A DNA stretch of 64,000 bases from Liolophura sinensis (GCF_032854445.1 NC_088295.1:96219805-96283804); one strand, 5' to 3'; numbered from the stretch's first letter, positions 1-13,331 are shown. The notes: generated by a model from the letters alone, not told the origin. Made by a program: numbers and translations.

Positions 1-1925
1 AACCGCGCGTTAAATTTTCTTGTATTTGCCAAATTTAAATTTGAATTGTTTTTTGAATTTGGGCTCATGTGTTAAGTGTTAACGGAGAACAAATTCAAAT
101 AGGGTATAACAGGTTTTTCTGGTGTTCCACAGGACAGAAGATATTTAACCTTGAAAACTTTTGAGCCAAATTCAATGAAAATGTGTATGTGGATTCACTG
201 GGAGAGAGACTTGGCACAGCGTTTAAGTGCAACACCCCAAGCCCATGGCACACATGGTTGGAGAGTTTTAGATTTCCCCGCCTATTTTGCCAGTTAGTCA
301 TGTAAGTCACATGTGAGGTGGTTTGTCATCTACTTGCCATGGAGTTTGCCCTGGGCAGTCAGGTATGCTCAAGTTAGATATTCCATTAAACAACAGTAAA
401 ATGAATAAATATATGAATACATAAAATCAAGACATCACTCTACTGTCCTGTTTGGTTTGCCTGGGTTCAGTTCAGTTTCTCGGTTTGAGTGACAGAAGGC
501 TGACCTACATGTATGTGGCAAGTTACCTGCAGCAGATGTTACATGTAGCAATACACGGTCACCTCCAAAGTCAATGATAAATTTCTATTTCTCAAGTAGT
601 GTGGAATCATTTAAACATTTCTAGCTGGAAAACTATTGATGGTAGCTCAAATCTGTTGGTATATATTGCCCAAAGGCCATCTCTTGGGCTACAGTTTGGT
701 GCAAGTTTCACATTTCTAGCTACCATAGTTCTCGAGTTAAAGGCCATTGACATTATGCAACTGAAAAAGGATTTTTGACCATATCTCAAAAACTTACCAA
801 TAAAATTCAATCATGTGACACCAAACAGCACTGCTTCATATGTTGGCTATTAAAAATGCCAAGTTTGCTTTTTCTACCTTTACCGGTTTTGGAGATATTG
901 CAATTTTACGAGCTGACTATGAAAAAAATAAAGAACTTTTTAAATACATTTTAATGGCAAAACACCAATCGTAGCTGTGCGGGCTGGGGTTGATCTATCT
1001 ACTGACATTTAAAAAATGACACTAAAATGAGCTATATTTGCAATTTAAAGAAAAACTATACATTTTAGGAATAAACTAAAACCACCTTTGTATTCAGCAG
1101 GCCAAACTGCATATAATTGCTATCTTGTTTTTTCAAAATTCATTCACAGGTGATCACCTGACTAAAATGACTGATAGCTAGTATTCACATTTCTCGACTG
1201 ATTTGCATAAATTATTCAATCCTGATACCCCCAGTAGTCTTGTACATGTATGTGAATTTTAAATGCAATCAGATCAGCTGTTCTGGAGAAGAAGTTTTTT
1301 TTTAGATATCCATACTGCTCCAATATGACTGAAAAGTGGCTCACAGGTGGGTAAAATTTTATACTCCAGCAGCTAGCCCAAGCAATTTGGTAATGAACAT
1401 GTGTAGAAAGTTGTGACATGCAGTTTTCTCGCAAAACAAAATTAAAAAAAAAAAACAGTTGTCAGAGAAGAGGAGAGATAGTCTGAGCGAGAACAATAGG
1501 CTTCTAAGCGAAGCTTGAAAAACCAAACGTCTCAGCATAGGTGCTTGGCCACCTATTTATAATTTTGAATTTTATAAGGTTTCTGTTTAACCTGATTTAA
1601 AGATACCTGAAGTAAGAATTAAGAAAATAGGACAAAAAATTTGAAGAAGGGTCTAGTGGAAAAATTGTGTATTTTATTTATAACGGATGTAATATGGAAA
1701 TACATGCGTGCTATTTTTCGAGTAGACCAGTCTTCTAATTTTTTCTATTCTATCGTTAACCTGGATGGACCTAACAACCTTCAATGCTACAATTAACAGA
1801 AATATTTCTGTGAGAAAGTTGCTGACTAAGAGTGCTACATAACTCACATTTAAGTGTGTAGAGACGTTGCTATTTTAGATCATCTTGATCATATTGAAAA
1901 GGAAATGTATCCATTTAGTCTGGAA
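1..1925. other. Non-coding flank, nothing recognised
   Basis: AT-rich sequence with several short open frames on the - strand (up to 72 codons). None shows a recognisable motif, splice sites or codon bias. I see no gene here. Confidence 0.5.
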
Positions 1926-2250
1926 TTTTAATACAGTTCCTGTGGGTACTATTGCATACATGTAGATTTAGTACAGTTTCTGTGGGTACTGTTACATGCG
2001 TGTAGATTTAGTACAGTTTCTGTGAATACTGTTACATACATGTAGATTTAGTACAGTCCCTGTGGGTACTGTTACATACATGTAGATTTAGTACAGTTCC
2101 TGTAAATACTGTTACATACATATAGATTTCGTACAGTTTCTGTGGGTACTGTTACATACATGTAGATTTAGTACAGTTCCTGTGGGTACTGTTACATGCG
2201 TGTAGATTTAGTACAGTTCCTGTAGGTACTGTTACATACATGTAGATTTA
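1926..2250. repeat. 40-bp minisatellite
   Basis: About eight imperfect copies of a 40-bp unit built around GTACAGTTCCTGTGGGTACT followed by GTTACATACATGTAGATTTA. Copies differ by point changes (GGGTACT/AAATACT, ACATACATG/ACATGCGTG). No coding meaning is apparent. Confidence 0.9.
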
Positions 2251-2277
2251 GTGGCTTTTTATTTCCTAAGATTACAG

Positions 2278-2562
2278 ATCAATAGACTTCTCAGAAGTTT
2301 TGATGAGCAGTTCAGGCAGAAACGAGCCAGAAATGAAGACAAGAGGAAATCTCCCCTGGCAACCCAATTCACATCCCACCACACCCTACACCCCCTCGAA
2401 CTCCACCCGGTCTCTTCCCTCCACTTAGATGGTGTCATGGTTGAGTTTGTGGGGACCAGAAGTGTGTATTGTTTGTACTAAATAAAGCCTCGCCTTCTTT
2501 GCCTATGCCACTTAAGAGAAGCAGTCTACATCGAGGCAGTGTCGCCAGCGATGAGACCACAT
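2278..2562 (+). other. Candidate coding exon(s), unidentified
   Basis: A possible acceptor (AGATTACAG) at 2277 is followed by an open frame starting INRLLRSFDEQFRQKR, basic and probably helical, which runs to a TAA at 2479-2481. A second frame gives a proline-rich stretch (PTPPRTPPGLFPPL). A third gives a Ser/basic stretch (LPMPLKRSSLHRGSVAS) ending at a possible donor, CAT|GTAAGC, at 2563. Three protein-like stretches in three frames within 285 bp could be an exon with a frameshift, two exons with a tiny intron, or chance. I do not recognise a family. It could belong to an upstream gene or to a 5' exon of the kinase gene. Confidence 0.2.
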
Positions 2563-4098
2563 GTAAGCATGTACATGTATATAACTTCCCTTACCATGTG
2601 TCATTTGTTTACCTAAGGTACTCAGGCTGTTCTATATGTATATACATGTAAATCATAGTCACTCTTGTCCCAGATTTTTGTTCAGTTTGCATCATTGTTT
2701 TTTTAACCTTTTATTGAGGAGAACTGTCAGTGTAAGCTGTGGACAGCCATTTTGTGAGAGGTATTCTTATGTGCATCTGGTTGTTGCGCGATCTGCCTGT
2801 TGACATAGCAGACAGATAAAGTTTACCCATCCCGCCTCACCCACAGCTTTCTCATTGGTCTGTGTTGTAAAGGGCTTCTTGACTGGCTGCTTGTAAATAA
2901 CCTCAACAGCTTGGGGAAAACGACTGGCCAATTATGGAGGTTTGAATGACGTACATGTGACCTTTGTACAGAGCAGGTTAAGGCTAGAATTAGAAGGGGC
3001 TGAGGTAGTGATATCTGATTTGATGGATCTACACAGGGCTGTGTCTGTCAGCTGCTTGCTGTGTTGTGTTGGCCAGACAGTTGAACTGCCCAGTAATTTC
3101 ACATTCAGAGGGGTGCCCGTGTTCAGTACATGGCAGGTCATCAGATGTATTGCTAGACGTCCCACATATCTCAGCTGGCTGGCTGAAGTATGTGCACCCT
3201 CTTCTGCCTGTGTTTTAGAGAGCGTGTAACCGGTTGTGCTGACTGAAGCAGTCTCACCTGTAACAGTTAAAAACCTGTGCACAGGTTGTTTGTGGATGAG
3301 CTGTAAGTCCACGCCACTTCTGTATACTACCTACATGTACAACTCTTCCGACTGTCAGAGTGAAGTTACGAACACGGAATGATCGAGGCTGCTGTCCCAG
3401 CCTGCACACATCACCAGTGCACTGGCACTGGCCACACTGTTCTCCTGTGTGCTGGAATGACATTTTTGTGATCCGTTCCCTGTCTGCTGCGGTGAGGCTC
3501 TGGCTTAATATAGACAGCAATGAAGCGAGTAAGAAGTCAGATGTGTTAGCCTGGTGTGAACTAGTCACGTTTTTAGGCTGTCCAGCTTCTCTTGTTGACA
3601 CTACTTGTTGATTAACAGCCAGAGATTCTCAGGAAAGATAGACTACACTTGTATGTCATATAATTCTGCCCCAGATGTTTCTCAGTGCTTATGCTGAAGT
3701 TCAAGTTAACTGTACCAGTTGGGTTGTCTTTAGCTGTTTGAAACAAGTTATTTCCATGGACGTCAGTGCTATGAATTTAACAGAAAGGTGGGAGAGGTTT
3801 ATCATTGTCTGATATAAATACTTACAGACTTTTAAGGAACTATTGGTGGGATTACCCTGTTCTTCAGGGAAAGTCTGATAAATCAGAAAGCCTTTGACTT
3901 CCTTGTGTGGGCAATTAAACAAGGAAGTAGATGCTATTAAGCTAGCAGGTATTAGTGACTAGATGTTAACGTTCCCATTGTATGACTTTACTGTGATATG
4001 GTACCAGGATACTTTGTGACCAAAAAAATAAAATAATATTTACATGGTGATTGACAGTGAGGATTGCTAATATGCGACAGTGCATTAAGGGTAGAAGA
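2563..4098. other. Non-coding, nothing recognised
   Basis: The section from about 2930 to 3600 is less AT-rich than its surroundings and has overlapping open frames on both strands (83 to 126 codons). None has a recognisable domain. The rest is AT-rich. No repeat array or mobile element was recognised. Confidence 0.4.
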
Positions 4099-4413
4099 AA
4101 GGAAAGCAAAGAAGTTTTGTTTTGTAACGTATGCCAATGGTTCATGGAGAAAATGAGGAAACAAAGTTGGTAAAGTTTTTTTCAGTAATTTGTCTATGCC
4201 AGTGGTTCATGGAGAAAACAAGAGAAAACAAAGTGATGTTTTGTGCAGTGATCTATCTATGCCAGTGCTTCTTGGAGAAAACGAGAAAGCAAAGTCAGTG
4301 AAGTTTTATGCAGTGATCTTTACATGTCAGTGGTTCAGGAAGAAAACAAGGAAAGTAAGTCAGTAAAGTTTTGTGCTGTGATCTGTTTATGCCAATGGTT
4401 CATGGAGAAAACG
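4099..4413. repeat. 64-bp tandem repeat, five copies
   Basis: Diverged copies of a 63-65 bp unit containing ATGCCAGTGGTTCATGGAGA, with anchors near 4131, 4196, 4259, 4324 and 4389. The last copy runs directly into the candidate exon at 4395-4530 and contributes its most upstream in-frame ATG codons. Confidence 0.8.
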
Positions 4414-4530
4414 GGGGCATGCTGGAGATGGAGAGGAATTCCATCACAGCCGATGAGTCGCTGATAGCCAATCGTACTTTGTGGCTGCGGCATGAACAGG
4501 TGGTCTACATGCAGGCCATGAAGCTTAAGC
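4395..4530 (+). CDS. Candidate 5' coding exon of the DYRK1A-like gene
   Basis: An open frame (stop at 4356) carries ATGs at 4389, 4395, 4419 and 4428. It reads ...MLEMERNSITADESLIANR and then TLWLRHEQVVYMQAMKLK, acidic then helical. It ends one base into a codon at a good donor, C|GTTAGT (4531). The first recognised kinase exon (22499) needs exactly one carried-over base, and the join gives Arg (C+GG). With 38-46 residues added, the protein would be about 770 residues, close to human DYRK1A (763). I do not recognise the peptide itself, and the phase match alone has a one-in-three chance. The 5' end lies in a tandem repeat, so the true start may be 4419 or 4428. Confidence 0.35.
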
Positions 4531-7500
4531 GTTAGTATTCTTCTTATTGCATAATCTCTATAGTTTGGTTACATTTGCAGAAGTTTAATCATGTTTTTGC
4601 TTCTTCCAGATTCACTTGTCACAATATGGCTGAAATATTGTCAGTCTGGCATTAAGCCATATTCATTTTTGCAGGTACATGTAGATGTAAGTTGTTTAGT
4701 TATTTATTTATTTGTTTTTTGTCATGTTGCTTAATAATTTTTCTAATTGTATGGTTTTTCTGCAGTTGTTAGTAACCCCATTGATAATTCTCATTACAAT
4801 AATTAAAGATATAAGTTTATTTCTTGTTGTCTGAGGACAATGGTATATACAAATCTGGCTTAGTCTCCAGCAATGTTATATTAAGAGGTGTGTCAGGTTC
4901 TTGGCCAAATAGGTACGCTCTTACAGGTTCCACCTCATTACCCCTGCCTGTAAACCTTTATGTCGTCCAGGAAGTGACATCATATGCTTTTTGTGGTGGT
5001 AAATTTGTACTTCAATATATTCATAAATTTGAGTATCTGGATTTTATCATTGTCATGATACACGTGATGGGTGGAATTACAGCTCTTTGATACAGTTATA
5101 CAAGGCTTAACAACAGGTGTGCTTTGGAAAGCCTTCTCTGTTGAACTGTTACTAAAGTTCTGGACTTCTTTATTGTTTAGACTTACACATAAGCAGGAAT
5201 TTTGTGGTGTAAACAAAGCTGTAAATAAGTTTTTCCTGACATACATGCAAAAAAACTTAAGTGGCCCTTTAAAACATCTGTGAAGTAATGGAGACTTAGT
5301 GAACACAGCAGTGAAGTAGCATGTTTGTGAAAGATGTTCAAATAAAGCAAAATTATCAGGAGTTTGTAGATGTGGTAGGTGAAAAGACAAGTCACATGTA
5401 TATATTATAACTGTTACTGTTGATTACCTGCACCTCAAATCTAAGGCCTCTTCGTCACTGACCATTTGATGGCAATGTGTCATACATGTACATATATGCC
5501 AAAGATGCTGCCGATGCTGAAATCTGATAGCAAGTACATGTACATGTAGCTTAAGTACAAATTCAGTGTATCATGATACATGCAGGAATGGCCGAATAAG
5601 TACCTCTTAGTGCATACTTCTAGGCCCAATTCATTGATTAAAGTCAGGAAAAAAAAAAAATAGTGCTGTAACTTATGGCTGCTCTGTAAATCAAACATGC
5701 ATTCACAGTTTGTGAATGGTTTTCAAAACATCAGTTGTGATTTCATAAGGTATGTCATGGCATTTTGTTATGAAAGGTGAAAGCTCACTGGCATAGGGCA
5801 GAGTGAAGTTTTGTTGGTGAGTGGATGTTGACAACACTCCTACAGTATGCAGCTGGGGCTGTATGGAAAACTGCTGGGAGTGGGAGTGCTGTGAGACTGT
5901 GGAATGTGGTGAATGGAACCTAGGGTCTGCACTCTTTACACTTTGCTCTACAACAGATTTTAACATGTATCAGCAAGAATTTACTGCTTTTTGGCCTGTG
6001 ATACATATGTATATGCCATAATTATGTCCATGCGCAGAATACTTAAAACTATGAAAAACAGAACATACTATACCCTGTCATACTATAGTATCTTTCTTTT
6101 CTGGGTAAAGAAGATTTGTAGTCCCGAAATATAGTACGCTGAACAGAAACTGAAGAAATGACAGCTACATGTACTTTTAAAAGAGGGAACAATAAGGGCT
6201 GAAAAATTGTAAATTCTAAATAAATCCTCCAACTGATGAAAAAAGTGGCTGTCACTCACTGCAAAGGGATATTTATAGTTTTCATGTCTTGAGCCAATAC
6301 AAATGAACAGAACATGTATGGATAATGGTAGTTACTACATGTTAACCAAGTCACTCCTGGGATTAGACTAGAATCATGTGACAGTCAGGTGCCCCTTTTA
6401 GCCTGTTGCTATGTGGATGAGCCAGCATTAAGCAGAGGTTCTTGATAATGCGCAAGCTGTAGCCCTTCCTGAATGATTATGTAGAGCATAAGGTTATTGG
6501 GGTCAAGGTAGATAATCTACATCTGGAGTTGTCCGCTTGGTCAGTTAAAGGGGACTGCTACAGTAGACACAATATATACAAGAGGCATGTGCGCACACAG
6601 TTCTGACCTAACTGAGCGGTGTATGAGAATGATCTGCATGAACCTGTTAGCTGTAGTATTGCTACAAGGGAGCTCAGCCATGTGCACAACCCCATCCAGA
6701 CTATATGCAGCATGCCCATACATGTTATAAGGCTGGGTTTCTAGGAAGTCTCAAGCATAGGTGTCGCCAGGAATTTTCTGTAGGGGGGTCCAGGATCCCT
6801 GCTCAGCTGGAGAAAGTCAAGGGGCAGCTCAGGAGTTGACTGGAGACCCGTCCTGACCACTTCACTGATCAGTGATCAAATGGTGGAGAAACGTACGATT
6901 TGTGGATGGGGTTGAAGCAGTGGGATTACTGCATATGGAGTATGCATTAGAGTTGGCGAGCTCTGATATTTTCAAATAGCTGCAGAGCTCTGTTTTTGGC
7001 AATTTCTGGTGATTTCAGCTTCAAATTATAATATGAAGCTGGTATAAATTAAATATGAGACCTAGTTTTAATGTTAGATTCCTAATGTTTGCTGGTTGAG
7101 ACAGCTGGACTATTAACCTATCCTAATAAGCAAAGGTTCCAGGATCCGCGCAGTCCAAAGAAGCACTGTTTTGAAGATATTCTGAGGCCTATTTCATGCG
7201 ACTAAAACTACATGTATGAGATGAAGCCTGAATAAACTGTGTATTTTCTTTTTGTTTTTATTATTTTGTTTAATCGTCAAGATTGATAAATTTTGTTAAG
7301 TGTTTTGTGTTAGTGCACTATATGTATGCCCCCAGCCATCTAGTAGTCCCCTCTGTAGATACCATAGATAATGATAGATACAGGATGTTCATGAAAGACG
7401 GTACTGCCAAACGTGGAGACCTTGTTGTGTGAAGATTTAGCCGGTGATAAGACATCATGGAAAACGCATGTTCATGCTAGGATTGGGCCTGGACTTTGGA

Positions 7501-8533
7501 TCAGAGTTTTTGTCAGCTGTGACCAGTTCGCACTTTTATATAAGTTTTGAAGAACAGATACATGCTGGTCGTGTTTTTCTTTCTTTCTTTCTTTCTTTTT
7601 ATGTTTCGACCATGTACCTGTACAGGAGCACTCCCGGTCAGCCTGCTTATGTTTTCATGTGACTGTATACCTGTACAGGAGCACTCCAAATCTTCCTGAC
7701 TGTGCTGTCATGTGACCTCTACAGGAGCACTCCAATGCTTTGATATCTCTCTGGACCGCATGCATTCTAAAAGACAGCAGACTGCACTGTCTTTATAGAA
7801 CAGGTTTTCCCTGCTGTGATGTTTGATGAAGAAATATGAGTCAGTCATGTACATGTATATACTCAGAGAAATGCTGCAGTTTGTGGATTAGCGTTGTGCT
7901 AAGAGTAATGCAAGCTGCATCCATAAAAAAATGAAAAAAAAAAAAACAAAGAAAAAAACAAACAAAACACACAAGTGTTAGTGATTTGTTTAATTCTGAT
8001 CAATTCCCCATGTACACATGCTGACATGCAGTGAGTTATACATAGCTTCAGTATTCTTTATGACATGTGAGCAGATCTTCTGTGTGATGCCTGCAATGGA
8101 AAGTGTGTCCAGTTAGCATGTAAATTGGGCAGATTGAATCAAATAACAGGTGCCCTGTAATAGCACTTCATTAACTGCAGGTAGGAGGCTAAAACTTGTT
8201 GTGCTTCCAGTTCTGCTGTTCACAAGTTAGGACTGTTTGTACAGTGTCCACAGTTAACCCAAGGAATCTCCTTAAACCCATTGCTAATTTGTCCATTTCA
8301 AAGTGTCATGTAAACACTGGTAGAATTTAATATAAGATTTAATTGTGGGTTCTCCATTTATGCACAAGGAAACTAAAGTAAATGTATGTTGATTGTGCCC
8401 TGTGCTTTGTTAATGTTAATTGAGGAGATTAGCATTGATCTTCGATGTTCATGTAACCTTCAGCTGCAGGATTAATATGGACACTTCTGTCCATTGTTAC
8501 ATTATGAATAACTTCACTTATATTAGACGTATC
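4531..8533. other. Probable first large intron, left part
   Basis: No coding exon recognised. It holds a short (CTTT)n tract near 7577 and about three copies of a 55-bp unit with CTGTACAGGAGCACTCC at 7617-7735. A short A-rich tract is at 7926-7975. The many open frames have no recognisable motif. Confidence 0.4.
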
Positions 8534-8544
8534 ATTTACACCTG

Positions 8545-8783
8545 GGGGCCCAGGTAATGACCCAGGAGCCTCTCAACGATGCGGTCGCTGTGAGTTCAAG
8601 TTCAGCTCATGCTGGCTTCCTCTCCAACCGTAAGTGGGAAGGTCTGCCAGCAACCTGCGGATGGTCCTGGGTTTCCCCTGGGCTGTGCCCGGTTTCCACC
8701 CACCATAATGCTGGCCGCCGTGGTATAAGTGAAATATTCTTGAGTACGGTGTAAAACACCAATCAAATAAATAAATAAATAAA
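8545..8783 (+). mobile_element. tRNA-derived SINE, 5'-shortened, with target-site duplication
   Basis: It has the B-box region (GTGAGTTCAAGTTCAGC), the conserved centre (GGGAAGGTCTGCCAGCAACC) and the tail ending in TTGAGTACGGTGTAAAACACC followed by (AAAT)n. The A-box part of the tRNA head seen in the copy at 34084-34351 is missing. It is flanked by an exact 11-bp direct repeat, ATTTACACCTG, at 8534-8544 and 8784-8794, as expected for target-primed insertion. Confidence 0.85.
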
Positions 8784-8929
8784 ATTTACACCTGTATGGG
8801 CAGACTGAATCTTGCTCGCACCCTACTTTTACTTTGAAGAGTTAATAGTGATATCTGTTTTGCAGCCTTCAAGCACCTCTACAGAATCCTGAACACCTTG
8901 ATTTGGTCACATAGGTCAATGTAGGCTAA

Positions 8930-11770
8930 GTTTACTGGCTTACATGTACCGAGTGTCTGTTGGGCAGAGTTACATGTATGTGGTGGACAACCGGTTGTCT
9001 GCAGTACATGTAGATTGAGCTGACTGGCTTACGTAGTGTCTGTTGGGCACAGTTACATGTATGTGGTGGACATCAGGTTGTCTGCAGTACATGCGGATTG
9101 AGCTGACTGTCTTACCTAGTGTCTGTTAGGCAGAGTTACACGTATGTGGTGGACATGAGGTTGTGTGCAGTACATGTAGATTGAGCTGACTGTCTTACCT
9201 AGTGTCTGTTGGGCAGAGTTACATGTATGTGGTGGACATAAGATTGTGTGCAGTACATGCAGATTGAGCTGACTGTCTTATCTAGTGTCTGTTGGGCAGA
9301 GTTATGTGGTGGACATCAGGTTGTGTGCAGTACATGTAGATTGAGCTGACTGTCTTACCTAGTGTCTGTTGGGCAGAGTTATGTGGTGGACATCAGGTTG
9401 TGTGCAGTACATGTAGATTGAGCTGACTGGCTTACCTAGTGTCTGTTGGGCAGAGTTATGTGGTAGACATAAGGTTGTGTGCAGTGCATGTAGATTGAGC
9501 TGACTGGCTTACCTAGTGTCTGTTGGGCAGAGTTATGTGGTGGACATCAGGTTGTGTGCAGTACATGTAGATTGAGCTGACTGGCTTACCTAGTGTCTGT
9601 TGGGCAGAGTTATGTGGTGGACATCGGGTTGTGTGCAGTACATGTAGATTGAGCTGACTGGCTTACCTAGTGTCTGTTGGGCAGAGCTATGTGGTGGACA
9701 TCAGGTTGTGTGCAGTACATGTAGATTGAGCTGACTGGCTTACCTAGTGTCTGTTGGGCAGAGTTACATGTATGTGGTGGACATCAGGTTGTCTGCAGTA
9801 CATGTGGATTGAGCTGACTGTCTTACCTAGTGTCTGTTAGGCAGAGTTACATGTATGTGGTGGACATAAGGTTGTGTGCAGTGCATGTAGATTGAGCTCA
9901 CTGGCTTACCTAGTGTCTGTTGGGCAGAGTTATGTGGTGGACATAAGATTGTGTGCAGTACATGCAGATTGAGCTGACTGGCTTACCTAGTGTCTGTTGG
10001 GCAGAGTTATGTGGTGGACATCAGGTTGTGTGCAGTACATGTAGATTGAGCTGACTGGCTTACCTAGTGTCTGTTGGGCAGAGTTATGTGGTGGACATCA
10101 GGTTGTGTGCAGTACATGTAGATTGGGCTGACTGGCTTACCTAGTGTCTGTTGGGCAGAGTTATGTGGTGGACATAAGGTTGTGTGCAGTACATGTAGAT
10201 TGGGCTGACTGGCTTACCTAGTGTCTGTTGGGCAGAGTTATGTGGTAGACATAAGGTTGTGTGCAGTACATGTAGATTGAGCTGACTGGCTTACCTAGTG
10301 TCTGTTGGGCAGAGTTATGTGGTGGACATCAGGTTGTGTGCAGTACATGTAGATTGAGCTGACTGGCTTACCTAGTGTCTGTTGGGCAGAGTTATGTGGT
10401 GGACATCAGGTTGTGTGCAGTACATGTAGATTGAGCTGACTGGCTTACCTAGTGTCTGTTGGGCAGAGTTATGTGGTGGACATCAGGTTGTGTGCAGTAC
10501 ATGTAGATTGAGCTGACTGGCTTACCTAGTGTCTGTTGGGCAGAGTTATGTGGTGGACATCAGGTTGTGTGCAGTGCATGTAGATTGAGCTGACTGGCTT
10601 ACCTAGTGTCTGTTGGGCAGAGTTATGTGGTGGACATGAGGTTGTGTGCAGTACATGTAGATTGAGCTGACTGGCTTACCTAGTGTCTGTTGGGCAGAGT
10701 TATGTGGTGGACATAAGATTGTGTGCAGTACATGTAGATTGGGCTGACTGGCTTACCTAGTGTCTGTTGGGCAGAGTTATGTGGTGGACATCAGGTTGTG
10801 TGCAGTGCATGTAGATTGAGCTGACTGGCTTACCTAGTGTCTGTTGGGCAGAGTTATGTGGTGGACATGAGGTTGTGTGCAGTACATGTAGATTGAGCTG
10901 ACTGGCTTACCTAGTGTCTATTGGGCAGAGTTACATGTATGTGGTGGACATCGGGTTGTGTGCAGTACATGTAGATTGAGCTGACTGGCTTACCTAGTGT
11001 CTATTGGGCAGAGTTATGTGGTGGACATGAGATTGTGTGCAGTACATGTAGATTGAGCTGACTGGCTTACCTAGTGTCTGTTGGGCAGAGTTATGTGGTG
11101 GACATAAGATTGTGTGCAGTACATGTAGATTGAGCTGACTGGCTTACCTAGTGTCTGTTGGGCAGAGTTATGTGGTGGACATCGGGTTGTGTGCAGTACA
11201 TGTAGATTGAGCTGACTGGCTTACCTAGTGTCTATTGGGCAGAGTTATGTGGTGGACATCAGGTTGTGTGCAGTGCATGTAGATTGAGCTGACTGGCTTA
11301 CCTAGTGTCTATTGGGCAGAGTTACATGTATGTGGTGGACATCAGGTTGTGTGCAGTACATGTAGATTGAGCTGACTGGCTTACCTAGTGTCTGTTGGGC
11401 AGAGTTATGTGGTGGACATCAGGTTGTGTGCAGTGCATGTAGATTGAGCTGACTGGCTTACCTAGTGTCTGTTGGGCAGAGTTATGTGGTGGACATAAGA
11501 TTGTGTGCAGTACATGTAGATTGAGCTGACTGGCTTACCTAGTGTCTGTTGGGCAGAGTTATGTGGTGGACATAAGATTGTGTGCAGTACATGTAGATTG
11601 GGCTGACTGGCTTACCTAGTGTCTGTTGGGCAGAGTTATGTGGTGGACATCAGGTTGTGTGCAGTACATGTAGATTGAGCTGACTGGCTTACCTAGTGTT
11701 TATTGGGCAGAGTTACATGTATGTGGTGGACATCGGGTTGTGTGCAGTACATGTAGATTGAGCTGACTGG
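8930..11770. repeat. 77-bp minisatellite array, about 36 copies
   Basis: A 77-bp unit (TGAGCTGACTGGCTTACCTA, GTGTCTGTTGGGCAGAG, TTATGTGGTGGACATCAGG, TTGTGTGCAGTACATGTAGA) is repeated over 2.8 kb with high identity. A subset carries a 6-bp insertion (GAGTTACATGTATG for GAGTTATG). ATC/ATA/ATG variants and TGAG/TGGG variants recur in blocks, indicating higher-order amplification. It lies in the presumptive first intron of the kinase gene. Confidence 0.95.
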
Positions 11771-12334
11771 TGGAGTATATTAAATATGAACTGCTGCTGC
11801 TGTTAAAATTACAAATACATGTATATAATATGACTTAATATCTGTATTAGGTAATACACCTTTGAACAGCTGGCACCTATATTAATAAAGCAGCTTGGTG
11901 TGCTTAAATGTTACATTTTCTGAGTGGTGAAGGCGCTTGTCTTTCTGTGTGTATGACACCTGAGGTGAGGGTTCAAACCCTTTGTTTGACAGGGTATCAT
12001 AAAATTTCCCCACTGCGACTGTTTGTGGGGTATTAGTCGTTACTACTTGACAGTGATTGCATCGTATGTCCAGAGTAAGGCTTTTTGAAGACTACTTGTC
12101 TACCCCTAACATGATACACATACGATATATATGTCACAAGTGGAGTACACATCAGCAACTTGCTGAAGCTTGATCATTCTGATTTCCTCCTTTCATAAAG
12201 CTCACTGCCACTGTGGAAGGGAAAAACTATTGAATATGGCATTTGTCTAATAAATACAAGTATTTGAAGTTGTGTTAAGTCTCTACACTGTGTTTCTGTG
12301 CAATTTTCAGAGGTAAAGTAGTAAGCGCTGTTAG
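11771..12334. other. Intron sequence, nothing recognised
   Basis: Unique AT-rich sequence between two arrays; no coding potential or element seen. Confidence 0.4.
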
Positions 12335-12690
12335 GTGGCCACATGAGCACTCATTAGCTGGACACATGAGCACTCTCTATAGCTGGACACATGAGCACTC
12401 TCTATAGCTGGACACATGACCACTCTCTATAGCTGGACACATGAGCACTCTATAGCTGGACACATGAGCACTCAATAGCTGGACACATGAGCACTCTCTA
12501 TAGCTGGACACATGACCACTCTCTATAGCTGGACACATGAGCACTCTATAGCTGGACACATGAGCACTCAATAGCTGGACACATGAGCACTCAATAGCTG
12601 GACACATGAGCACTCAATAGCTGGACACATGACCACTCTATAGCTGGACTCATGACCACTCTATAGCTGGACACATGAGCAGTTTATAGT
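12335..12690. repeat. 24-27 bp minisatellite
   Basis: About 14 copies of TAGCTGGACACATGAGCACT with short CTCTA or CAA spacers that give 24-27 bp periods. It makes a long open frame on the - strand, which is a repeat artefact. Confidence 0.9.
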
Positions 12691-13331
12691 TCTAACCTCA
12701 TAGCGAACCGATGTGCAGGAATTTGCATATGATGCATATAATTCTAGGCTTGTGATTGCTCATTTTGCCTTGGATTAGTTACTGTTATTGCTGACCAGGC
12801 GAGAAATACAGTCTCAAGTGTTGGAATTTTTTGATATACATACCTACGGAGTCACGAATGTAAATGCCACTGATAACAACACTTTTCGACACTACACAAG
12901 TCAATAACTTTCCTTGCTTTCATTATGAAAAGAGTTATAATTATTCACCAGCTAACAAGAAGATATCGAAAAACATCTTGTAACATCGTTTTGAGACAAT
13001 TAAATGTCAAGCCCTTGCAAGTTGAATGTAAATGACACTCTAGCAGCTCACATAAGGCAAGGATTTTCATCATCTCAACCAATGTTGCCTTGCTCTTCCA
13101 ATCTTGAGTCGTGGCGTCATTTTCAGCTGCACAGTGGTATAAATCCAAGAAATACCCATAACACTCTTCATTTTGGTAAATTTGTTCACAAGTCAAATAG
13201 GACTGTACTTAGAGGAATAATTATTGCATTATTATAACAGAATCACATGTTCAGTTTGATCAGTTTTACAACCAATCTCTTGAATAATTTTCATCTTAGG
13301 TCATTTAAGTACATGTTCAGTTCATGCTGCA

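Noticed and set aside
2932-3611. Overlapping frames on both strands, 83 to 126 codons
   Set aside because: No recognisable domain, no clear splice sites, and both strands are equally open; likely a less AT-rich patch. A database search could overturn this.
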